From contig JAIPHI010000004.1 in the NCBI GenBank assembly GCA_021735285.1, forward strand, positions 1 through 30,422: a stretch of DNA of 30,422 bases. Reading direction: 5' to 3'. The notes beneath the pieces are model-generated. The model did no database searches and had not been told where the DNA came from. It saw nothing but the letters and a program-made list of their open reading frames with translations. This DNA is from Fidelibacterota bacterium. Lineage in GTDB: Bacteria; Fidelibacterota; UBA2242; JAFGTP01. A program made the position numbers and the translations under genes. Positions 24,535 to 30,422 of the stretch are shown here, one piece after another. Each line of letters starts with the position of its first letter. Positions within the stretch are counted from its first letter, which is position 1.

Positions 24535-25476
24535 ATGACCCAAACCAAGGATTTCTCTCATATTTTAAGAATCGATCCTCTTTCCAGTTTAATAGAAGAT
24601 GCTCCTGTGCCCCTCAAATTTAGAATTATAAAATATTTTCATCCCGAGGACAAAGAGAACCTCAGTCAGCTCCAGAAGGAGCGTAAAAATAATAAACGCA
24701 GAACCCAATTATTCAAATCCCAATTAGAAGATGGCAGCTGGAAGCTGGATACTGATTATAAAATCGATAAGAAAAAAAAGGCGATGTCTTTTTTGAAACA
24801 GCTTCAGAACTTGACGGAACTGCTCTATCTAGGAGAAAATTCTCAATCAGAAACAATAAAAAAAGCATTGATAAAACTTATAAAATATCAAAAAGAGGAT
24901 GGTAAATTTCCACTGGCTCATCATCACCAGGGATATGCACTCTGGCTTTTAGCGCAATATGGATTGGCTGGCAATCCTATCGTAGAAAAAGGTTATCGCT
25001 GGCTAATTAAACGGCAAAGAAAGGATGGGGGTTGGATATCGCCTGTGATGAAAATGTCAGAAGATGTGTCTGGTGATGTGACAAGTTGTCTTTGGACATC
25101 AATAATTATTACTCAAGCCTTTAGTGCTCATTCTAGATTGAAAAATTCAGAAAATGCCAGACAAGCAGCTCAATTCATTGCCGACCACTATCTTTATAAA
25201 AATCATACATCTCTGTTCCCGGAAGATGATGCCTGGGATTTTTTATATACCAATCATACAGAGAATGGAATGTTCAGAGGCGGTACTCTTAAATTTTGTG
25301 AAGCACTGGCACCATTGAATTATATGCATTCAAACAAAAACTTTCAGAAGGCAATTAAGTGGTTAAAAGACATTCAACTAGAGTCAGGCCTTTTCCCCGC
25401 AAAAGCCGGTCATGACGAGCAAGGTGATTATCATGTAACATTTCGGGTTTTAAAAGTTCTTGATATGATTGCATAA
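24535..25476 (+). CDS. Alpha-toroid repeat protein, squalene-cyclase / prenyltransferase-like
   Basis: A 313-aa soluble protein with four QW-like repeats: QLEDGSW (63-69), QKEDGKF (119-125), QRKDGGW (161-167) and QLESGLF (281-287), separated by helical pairs. This is the alpha-alpha toroid architecture of squalene-hopene cyclases and protein prenyltransferase beta subunits. It is about half the length of a cyclase and lacks the DxDD acid motif, so hopanoid synthesis is unlikely. A conserved-looking SGDVTSCLWTS and HDEQGDYHVTFRVL line the likely cavity. No signal peptide or membrane segment is visible. The ribosome site is weak (AAGAG). lon follows 65 nt later, but probably with its own promoter. 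Confidence 0.75.
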   Translation: MTQTKDFSHILRIDPLSSLIEDAPVPLKFRIIKYFHPEDKENLSQLQKERKNNKRRTQLFKSQLEDGSWKLDTDYKIDKKKKAMSFLKQLQNLTELLYLGENSQSETIKKALIKLIKYQKEDGKFPLAHHHQGYALWLLAQYGLAGNPIVEKGYRWLIKRQRKDGGWISPVMKMSEDVSGDVTSCLWTSIIITQAFSAHSRLKNSENARQAAQFIADHYLYKNHTSLFPEDDAWDFLYTNHTENGMFRGGTLKFCEALAPLNYMHSNKNFQKAIKWLKDIQLESGLFPAKAGHDEQGDYHVTFRVLKVLDMIA

Positions 25477-25488
25477 GGTCGGCATAAA
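25460..25488 (+). promoter_or_regulatory. Candidate promoter for lon
   Basis: TTGATA (25460-25465) and CATAAA (25483-25488) are separated by 17 nt and straddle the stop codon of the preceding gene, placing the start about 47 nt before lon. The overlapping CTTGATA with CGGCAT 14 nt later also loosely resembles a heat-shock sigma-32 promoter. Both readings are tentative. Confidence 0.3.
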
Positions 25489-25541
25489 TATTGCTGAATA
25501 CAATATATGATAATATTTCAAAATAAAGGAGAGTGATAAGA

Positions 25542-27935
25542 ATGCCTGAAGACAATATAGAAGAATTCAATGTTAAAGATAATATTAGTAATAAAACAGA
25601 TACTTTGCCGGTCTTAACTTTGAGAAACACTGTACTTTTCCCCCAACAAGTAATACCAATTTACATTGGTAGAGAACAATCACTCAATCTGATCAATGAT
25701 CTACCGGAAGAAGATAAAAGGATTATGGTGATCGCTCAAAGAGAAGGAGCAGTGGAAGACCCTAAGCCGGATGACTTGTACGATCATGGTACAGTTGCAC
25801 AAGTTCTAAAAATATTTAAAATGCCGGATGAAAGTAAAAGTGCAATAGTTCAGGGATTAACCCGGGCTCAAGTCTCCAATCTAAGAATAGACAAATCATA
25901 TTATATTGGTGAAGTAGAAGAACTAGATGAGTATTCCGAAGATAGTATCGAAATCGATGCTATGGTAGGAAATCTTAAAAAACATTATAAAAATTTGATT
26001 GAGATTGCACCCTATCTTTCTGAGGAACACAAATCGATGTTAACAAATATTCAAGACCCCGCTCGATTAGTTGATAGAGGAATTCATCTGATGAAAATTC
26101 CTACTAAAGAGAAACAGGATATCATTGAAGAACTGAATGTTAAAAATAGAATTGAAAAAGCAATCGTAATAATTAACCGGGAAATCCAGCGGATTGAGCT
26201 TGGTGAAAAAATTCAATCTGATGTTCAGGATGAAATTTCAAAGAACCAGCGAGAATATTTCCTGCGGGAAAAACTGAAACAGATAAAAAAAGAACTTGGG
26301 GAAGAAGAGGGTAATGTAGAGATTAAGGAACTGAAAGAAAAAGTTGAAGAAGCTAATCTTACTAAAGAGGCCCGGGAAGTCGCCGAAAAAGAAATTAAGC
26401 GACTCGAAAGAATACCGGCCGCTTCACCAGAATATAATGTAACTCGGACTTATGTGGAATGGTTAACTGACCTTCCCTGGGAAACTTATACGGAAGACAA
26501 TCTTGATATTAAGAAAGCCCAGGAAATTCTAGATGAAGACCATTATGGATTGGAAGATATTAAGGAAAGAATCCTGGAATATCTTTCTGTCCGTAAATTA
26601 AAGAGGGAATCAGAAAATGAGGAAGCTTCAAAAGGTCCTATTCTCTGTTTCGTAGGTCCTCCCGGTGTAGGAAAAACTTCGATCGGTAGATCAATAGCTC
26701 GCGCTATGGGAAGAGAATTTATCAGAATATCATTAGGCGGTGTGCGTGACGAAGCAGAAATTCGCGGCCACAGAAGAACATATATCGGAGCCCTACCAGG
26801 AAGAATAATCCAAAATATCAAGAAGTGTGGCTCCAGCAATCCAGTCTTTATGCTGGATGAAATCGATAAGGTCGGTTCTGATTTTAGAGGCGATCCTTCA
26901 TCTGCATTGTTAGAAGTCTTAGACCCGGAACAAAATTCTGAATTCAGTGATCATTATCTGGAAGTAGATTATGATTTATCTAAAGTGATGTTTATTGCCA
27001 CAGGTAATTTAAAAGACCCAATTCTTCCCGCTTTAAAAGATAGAATGGAGATGATAGAATTTAGCGGCTATACAGAGGATGAAAAAGTAAAGATTGCAAG
27101 ATCACACCTATTGCCGAAACAGATCAAGGAAAACGCTCTTAATCAGTTGAATGTGGAATTTAAAGACGAAGCATTACAAGAAATTATACGGCATTACACC
27201 AAAGAATCCGGGGTTAGAAACCTGGAAAGAGAGATCGGTAATGTCTGCCGTAAGATCGCTCATAAACACGAGAAAGATAAGCGTAGAAAAAATTTTGAGA
27301 TAGACAAGGAAAGCATCTCGGAATTTTTGGGTCCGAAGAAATTTTTGATGGATGTCGCTGAAAGACTTTCCAAGCCCGGCGTAGCAATTGGCCTGGCCTG
27401 GACTCAGGTTGGTGGTGATATATTGTTTGTTGAGGCCACTAAGATGAAAGGTTCGGGTAAATTGAAATTGACAGGTAAACTCGGTGACGTTATGAAAGAA
27501 TCCTGTGAAGCCGCAGTCAGTTATATTCGCTCCAATGCAAAAGAGCTGAATATTGACGAAGATATGTTTGAAAACACCGATCTGCATATCCACGTACCGG
27601 CCGGCGCTGTACCAAAAGACGGACCTTCCGCTGGAGTTACAATATTGAGTGCGGTTTATTCCTTGCTTACTAACACAACTGTTAAAGATAATTACGCTAT
27701 GACCGGTGAAATAACTTTCCGTGGTTCGATCCTACCTGTGGGTGGAATCAAAGAAAAGGTTCTGGCTGCCAAACGCGCAGGACTAAATCACGTGATACTG
27801 CCAGACAAAAATAAAAAGGATATGGCAGATATTCCGGATAGAGTTAAAAAAGATATGGAATTCCATTTTGCCGGTGAGATGTGTGATGTTCTCGAGATGG
27901 TGATCGAGAAAGACGGCCAGAAATGTGAAGACTGA
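25542..27935 (+). CDS. lon: ATP-dependent protease Lon
   Basis: A 797-aa AAA+ serine protease that degrades misfolded and regulatory proteins in the cytosol. Order: Lon substrate-binding domain (about 12-210, LPVLTLRNTVLFPQQVIPIYIGR), a helical linker with NQREYFLREKLKQIKKELGE, the AAA+ module with Walker A GPPGVGKT (372-379) and Walker B FMLDEIDK, and the protease domain with the Ser-Lys dyad S696 (KDGPSAGVT) and K737 (GGIKEKVLAAKRAG). The ATG at 25542 is chosen over an in-frame GTG 9 nt upstream because the AAAGGAG site (25525-25531) is correctly spaced only for the ATG. An octamer repeat and then a strong hairpin follow the stop. Confidence 0.98.
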   Translation: MPEDNIEEFNVKDNISNKTDTLPVLTLRNTVLFPQQVIPIYIGREQSLNLINDLPEEDKRIMVIAQREGAVEDPKPDDLYDHGTVAQVLKIFKMPDESKSAIVQGLTRAQVSNLRIDKSYYIGEVEELDEYSEDSIEIDAMVGNLKKHYKNLIEIAPYLSEEHKSMLTNIQDPARLVDRGIHLMKIPTKEKQDIIEELNVKNRIEKAIVIINREIQRIELGEKIQSDVQDEISKNQREYFLREKLKQIKKELGEEEGNVEIKELKEKVEEANLTKEAREVAEKEIKRLERIPAASPEYNVTRTYVEWLTDLPWETYTEDNLDIKKAQEILDEDHYGLEDIKERILEYLSVRKLKRESENEEASKGPILCFVGPPGVGKTSIGRSIARAMGREFIRISLGGVRDEAEIRGHRRTYIGALPGRIIQNIKKCGSSNPVFMLDEIDKVGSDFRGDPSSALLEVLDPEQNSEFSDHYLEVDYDLSKVMFIATGNLKDPILPALKDRMEMIEFSGYTEDEKVKIARSHLLPKQIKENALNQLNVEFKDEALQEIIRHYTKESGVRNLEREIGNVCRKIAHKHEKDKRRKNFEIDKESISEFLGPKKFLMDVAERLSKPGVAIGLAWTQVGGDILFVEATKMKGSGKLKLTGKLGDVMKESCEAAVSYIRSNAKELNIDEDMFENTDLHIHVPAGAVPKDGPSAGVTILSAVYSLLTNTTVKDNYAMTGEITFRGSILPVGGIKEKVLAAKRAGLNHVILPDKNKKDMADIPDRVKKDMEFHFAGEMCDVLEMVIEKDGQKCED

Positions 27936-27936
27936 T

Positions 27937-27979
27937 AATTGTTGAGTGTTATAGTCGCGAAGTTGTTGAGTGGTAAGTA
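27937..27979. repeat. Short copy of the GTTGAGTGG octamer repeat after lon
   Basis: Beginning two bases after the lon stop, units such as GTTGAGTG, GTCGCGAA, GTTGTTGA and GTGGTAA repeat with roughly 8-bp spacing. They match the family of the longer array at 23824-23931, which likewise abuts a stop codon. Confidence 0.6.
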
Positions 27980-28003
27980 AAATAAAATTTTAAAAGTTAT
28001 TGG

Positions 28004-28055
28004 GAATCCCGGTAAGTTCGAAGATTTTTCTAAAATCCTGTACTTACCGGGATTC
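28004..28055 (+). terminator. Long hairpin downstream of lon, probable terminator
   Basis: GAATCCCGGTAAGT (28004-28017) and ACTTACCGGGATTC (28042-28055) form a perfect 14-bp stem. Inside it GATTTT-TCT-AAAATC makes a second 6-bp stem. The 3' flank (TTCTAAT) is not a good U-run, so factor-assisted termination, 3'-end protection of the lon mRNA, or a small inverted-repeat element are also possible. Confidence 0.5.
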
Positions 28056-28153
28056 TTCTAATGGGAATGGATTTTACAGATATAAAGTAGAAATTTTTAG
28101 TTGCATCTTTTACATCTTCAATTTAAGTTTGAGGGCTTTTTATAGAAGAGAAA

Positions 28154-28159
28154 TAAAAT
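28154..28159 (+). promoter_or_regulatory. Candidate -10 box for tRNA-Val
   Basis: TAAAAT ends 8 nt before the tRNA. TTGAGG at 28129-28134 could be its -35 box, but the 19-nt spacer is long. Confidence 0.3.
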
Positions 28160-28167
28160 TGAAGGTC

Positions 28168-28242
28168 GGGCGATTAGCTCAGCTGGTTTAGAGCGTCTGC
28201 CTTACAAGCAGAAAGTCACTGGTTCGAATCCAGTATCGCCCA
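28168..28242 (+). tRNA. tRNA-Val (anticodon TAC)
   Basis: A 75-nt cloverleaf: acceptor GGGCGAT / ATCGCCC, D-arm TTAGCTCAGCTGGTTTAGAGC, anticodon stem TCTGC / GCAGA with loop CTTACAA giving anticodon TAC (28203-28205), and T-arm CTGGTTCGAATCCAG. The discriminator is A; CCA is not encoded. It adjoins an integrase gene and is the likely integration target. Confidence 0.97.
28220..28242 (+). other. Probable attachment-site core in the tRNA-Val 3' end
   Basis: Tyrosine integrases commonly recombine within the T-arm and acceptor 3' half of a tRNA gene, leaving the tRNA intact. Here the tRNA 3' end faces an integrase gene 167 nt away. The second copy, expected at the far end of the element, is not in the window, so exact core limits cannot be seen. 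Confidence 0.4.
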
Positions 28243-28366
28243 CTAATTATAACCACTAATAAAACTAATAACTTAACACTTTTCACTTGATACCCCTGGG
28301 TAATTTATATTTATTATTACTGATAGTAAATATTGGTAAATCTTTGCCTGTGTTCCTCTATGGTGG

Positions 28367-28397
28367 TGCGTATAAAAATAGTTTGCGTATAAAAATA
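28367..28397. repeat. Pair of 14-bp direct repeats beside the integrase
   Basis: TGCGTATAAAAATA occurs at 28367-28380 and again at 28384-28397, start-to-start 17 bp, between the tRNA and the integrase stop. Spaced direct repeats in this position resemble integrase arm-type binding sites. Confidence 0.5.
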
Positions 28398-28408
28398 TTT
28401 TTGTACGG

Positions 28409-29575
28409 TTAAGCATTATATACAACCTGCTGGTTTAATTGAAAATAGTCCATAGATTTTTGATTATTTTCCCTGCTGGTTCGGTCTCTCTGTCCTTTTC
28501 TTTGATTGGTTAAGGGTTTACCCTTTTGGTTTTTACGATTATTATCGGTGATATTAAAATCATTTCTCAATTCATCAATATTGAAGGTTGCATAAATTTC
28601 TGTTGTAGTAACTGATTTATGGCCTAATAATGTTTTGACTTTATAGATGTCCTTTGTCTCAGCGTATTTTTTAACCGCATAGGTATGTCTGGTGTTGTGA
28701 AATGAATAAGTTTCCCCATTAATCTTATATAGGTCTAATTTCCTTAGTATTTTTCTAAACTTCCGGCCAATAGTATTATCGGTATATTGCCCTTCCTTTG
28801 CTATAAAAAATTGTTCCCGTGTCTTGTCATCAATCGGGATCGACCTTTCCGCACCGTTTTTAATTGGGTCTGTTATTTTTATAAATCCATTATGATAAAT
28901 TGCTTTGTGTATCTCTGATAAACGGCAGCCGGTGTTAAAATGAAAGTATATTCTGGCATACAGTTCTTTACTTTGTTTACTGGCCTCTTCAAGAATCATG
29001 TCTATTTGCTCTTGAGTAAAATATTTTGGTCTGTTTGGTTTTGTTGCTTTTTGCTTAAACTTGAAGGGAAGTTCTTTTATTTTGCCTTCATCTTTTAACC
29101 AGTTGAAAAATGCTCTAATAGACCTTAAATAAATATTGTATGAAGTCTTATTCGGGTATATCTCCGTTAGACCTTCCTCAAACCTGTCCCTGTCCTGTCT
29201 GGTAATATCTTTATATTTCTTATCAGCAAAAATGTTTTTAAGACGCCTCAAGGCCACTTCATAGACCTGGACGGTCTTTTTTGAAACGTGTCGCTTTTTA
29301 TATTTCAGAAACCTATTTATTACCAGCGTCCAGCTTCTTTTGTAGTTGTGATTTTTTTCTTTGATTTCCTCTGGTGGTTTTTCTACAGAAATATCAGATA
29401 ATTTAATCCGGCCTTCTTTAAATAATTTCTCTTGTCTCTGGATTTCTAAAAGCCTGGACTCTGCTCTTTTCTTTTGTTTAAGATAGAGTGGGATCACCTT
29501 TTGCTTATATTTTCCGTCCTCTTTGTAGGATACATGCGCATAATATTTTCCACGGTGCTTTTGTAAACTTGCCAT
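28409..29575 (-). CDS. int: Tyrosine recombinase (phage-type integrase)
   Basis: A 388-aa site-specific recombinase. An N-terminal arm-binding-type segment (residues 1-60, beginning with a beta-rich KHRGKYYAHVSYKEDGK) is followed by a SAM-like core-binding domain (about 80-165). The catalytic domain (about 183-340) shows R218 in NTGCRLSEI, a likely K239, H293 and R296 in FHNTRHTY, H319 in LLGHKSV and nucleophile Y328 in TEIYATF. The set is complete, so it should be active. The C-terminal 50 residues are polar and low-complexity. The ribosome site is AGGTGAT. It starts 14 nt after the excisionase-like gene and reads toward tRNA-Val. Confidence 0.96.
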   Translation of the reverse strand: MASLQKHRGKYYAHVSYKEDGKYKQKVIPLYLKQKKRAESRLLEIQRQEKLFKEGRIKLSDISVEKPPEEIKEKNHNYKRSWTLVINRFLKYKKRHVSKKTVQVYEVALRRLKNIFADKKYKDITRQDRDRFEEGLTEIYPNKTSYNIYLRSIRAFFNWLKDEGKIKELPFKFKQKATKPNRPKYFTQEQIDMILEEASKQSKELYARIYFHFNTGCRLSEIHKAIYHNGFIKITDPIKNGAERSIPIDDKTREQFFIAKEGQYTDNTIGRKFRKILRKLDLYKINGETYSFHNTRHTYAVKKYAETKDIYKVKTLLGHKSVTTTEIYATFNIDELRNDFNITDNNRKNQKGKPLTNQRKGQRDRTSRENNQKSMDYFQLNQQVVYNA

Positions 29576-29589
29576 AAGATCACCTACAT

Positions 29590-29766
29590 TTACGATTTAT
29601 CAATAAATTCATTTAAAGCCTTTTCGGAAATTAAAATTTTTCCTGCTTTTTTGTCTGATCCGCCTATTTTTTTGGCCTCTAACAATCCTTGACCAATATA
29701 ATTTTCTACAGTTTTTTTACTTATTCTTAAAATCCTGGCAACTTCTTTTTTAGTGTGAAATTTCAT
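29590..29766 (-). CDS. xis: Excisionase-like helix-turn-helix protein
   Basis: A 58-aa protein read directly from the sequence. KKEVARILRISKKTVENYIGQGLLEAKKIGG is a winged helix-turn-helix of the MerR/excisionase (HTH_17) type, followed by a short wing and the helix LISEKALNEFIDKS, where family members end. Such small proteins bend DNA at attachment sites and set recombination direction, or act as repressors. It has a strong ribosome site (AAGGAG) and ends 14 nt before the integrase start, so the two are probably co-transcribed. Assignment as Xis rests on size, fold and position. Confidence 0.85.
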   Translation of the reverse strand: MKFHTKKEVARILRISKKTVENYIGQGLLEAKKIGGSDKKAGKILISEKALNEFIDKS

Positions 29767-29986
29767 CTTTTAACTCCTTATTTATACTACCTATAGGTAT
29801 ATTAACATCAATATATGTAAATATCAAGAAAATTATAGATAAATAATATACCCAATGAATGTTGTCCGGTATATAATTATTCTGGTATATAATTTTATAA
29901 ACCATTTTTAAGGCTCTAAAAAATCCAAGTAAGGGCTTACTATTAATAAATCTTTTTATTCTAAATATACCCACGTACACGGCCAT
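29750..29986 (-). CDS. Possible small membrane protein, hypothetical
   Basis: A 78-codon frame with one hydrophobic stretch (WVYYLSIIFLIFTYI) and a GAGAG about 8 nt before the ATG. It overlaps the start and ribosome site of the excisionase-like gene by 17 nt. I recognise no family. It may be a real element-borne gene or chance in AT-rich DNA. Confidence 0.25.
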   Translation of the reverse strand: MAVYVGIFRIKRFINSKPLLGFFRALKMVYKIIYQNNYIPDNIHWVYYLSIIFLIFTYIDVNIPIGSINKELKDEISH

Positions 29987-30015
29987 TTATTAGACTCTCA
30001 GCAATATTTAAGCGT

Positions 30016-30075
30016 TTACTTACTCTCATTGTCACGCTTTGGAAAATTATCCGGATATTTTTTAAAATCTGTCAT
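30016..30075 (-). CDS. Possible 19-aa micro-ORF
   Basis: A tiny frame (MTDFKKYPDNFPKRDNESK) whose ATG has a good ribosome site, AAAGGA, 7 nt upstream. It lies between the 51-aa and 78-aa frames of the element. Highly charged; no function can be proposed, and chance is a real possibility. Confidence 0.2.
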   Translation of the reverse strand: MTDFKKYPDNFPKRDNESK

Positions 30076-30086
30076 AATAAAGTCCT

Positions 30087-30242
30087 TTAAATTTTGATTA
30101 AATATTTCCCTTGATCTAAATTAGAAAGTCCAATTTCTTGTACTATATTGTAATAAATTTTCTCGACTGTCTCCCCTCGATAGAATTTCATCCCGTAGAA
30201 TTTTCTTATTAAAATTTTTATTTCAATATATTTAATTATCAT
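30087..30242 (-). CDS. Hypothetical 51-aa element protein
   Basis: A short frame beginning MIIKYIEIKILIRKFYG, starting 11 nt after the methyltransferase stop with TGGGGA just upstream as a possible ribosome site. Lys-, Ile- and Tyr-rich, no recognisable motif. Tight spacing behind the methyltransferase supports a real gene modestly. Confidence 0.4.
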   Translation of the reverse strand: MIIKYIEIKILIRKFYGMKFYRGETVEKIYYNIVQEIGLSNLDQGKYLIKI

Positions 30243-30253
30243 AATATTCCCCA

Positions 30254-30422
30254 TTATTCAAATAATTTTATTTTGTTAACTTCTTTTTTAATTCGTTTTC
30301 TGGTAATCTTATACCACTTCTCAGATATTTCAAATCCAATTGACCGGCGCGACTCTTTATATGCTGCTATAAGTGTTGATCCTGATCCACAAAATCCATC
30401 ACAAATTAACGCCTTCGGGTTG
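30254..30422 (-). CDS. DNA methyltransferase, N6-adenine/N4-cytosine type, C-terminal fragment
   Basis: The last 55 codons plus a stop of a gene whose start lies beyond the window. DGFCGSGSTLIAAYKESRRSIGFEIS is the S-adenosylmethionine-binding motif I (usual form DPFxGSGTT) followed by the acidic residue of motif II, and WYKITRKRIKKE is the usual C-terminal helix. Motif I near the C-terminus fits the beta-class PF01555 arrangement (motif IV first). Within an integrative element it may be a solitary protective methyltransferase or part of a restriction-modification pair; the rest is needed to say. Confidence 0.88.
   Translation of the reverse strand, partial: NPKALICDGFCGSGSTLIAAYKESRRSIGFEISEKWYKITRKRIKKEVNKIKLFE

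Larger units (their letters stand above)
28243..30422. mobile_element. Int-proximal end of an integrative element at tRNA-Val
   Basis: From the tRNA 3' end onward the genes are all minus strand: DNA methyltransferase, small ORFs, an excisionase-like HTH protein and a tyrosine integrase reading toward the tRNA. This is the standard end of a prophage or integrative conjugative element. The other end lies beyond 30422. Whether it is a phage or an ICE cannot be decided from this part. Confidence 0.7.

Noticed and set aside
27174..27593. 139-codon frame opposite lon
   Set aside because: Antisense to the conserved Lon protease domain, with no independent coding signal.
28000..28191. 63-codon frame over the lon hairpin and tRNA-Val
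   Set aside because: It runs through a perfect hairpin and into the tRNA gene; low-complexity translation.

Overview
This is an AT-rich stretch (my estimate is mid-30s % GC) from a Gram-negative (diderm) bacterium. It carries a TamA/TamB outer-membrane pair, a PorV/PorQ-like barrel and a lipoprotein cytochrome c. The bifunctional HisB has the zinc-less linker I recall from Bacteroidetes, and together with PorV-like and Memo-family genes this suggests the FCB superphylum. A lineage such as Cloacimonadota is possible, but the taxonomy is inference and no rRNA is present.

Layout. (1) 1-8328, minus strand: tamB, tamA, then clpB, which is cut by the window start. (2) 8454-11897, minus strand: a Memo-family gene, a Rossmann/DUF2520 oxidoreductase, a zinc-ribbon protein and an RNase HII-YraN fusion. 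A 230-nt gap before the last of these holds a MITE-like inverted-repeat block. (3) 12043-14204, minus strand: a NUDIX hydrolase, the selenocysteine tRNA gene (selC) and selA, so the organism probably makes selenoproteins. (4) 14316-21474, plus strand: a complete histidine operon hisGDCBHAFI(E) in enterobacterial order. It is preceded by a full ribosome-mediated attenuator: a 24-codon leader peptide with seven His codons, a pause hairpin, an antiterminator and a 13-bp intrinsic terminator. (5) 21641-23823, plus strand: a membrane metallopeptidase, a PorV-like barrel whose signal peptide is encoded inside the previous gene, and a cytochrome c lipoprotein. (6) 23824-24534: a gene-poor gap starting with an array of GTGG-type octamers; a shorter copy follows lon. 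(7) 24535-27935: a toroid-repeat (squalene-cyclase-like) protein and lon. (8) 28168-30422: tRNA-Val(TAC) followed by a tyrosine integrase, an excisionase-like HTH protein, small ORFs and the end of a DNA methyltransferase. This is the int-proximal end of an integrative element that continues beyond the window.

The most notable points are the his attenuator, the selC-selA linkage, the RNase HII-YraN fusion, the dual-coding overlap at 22491-22594, and the two non-coding repeat types. I see no CRISPR array and no obvious defence cassette, apart from the methyltransferase fragment at the edge.
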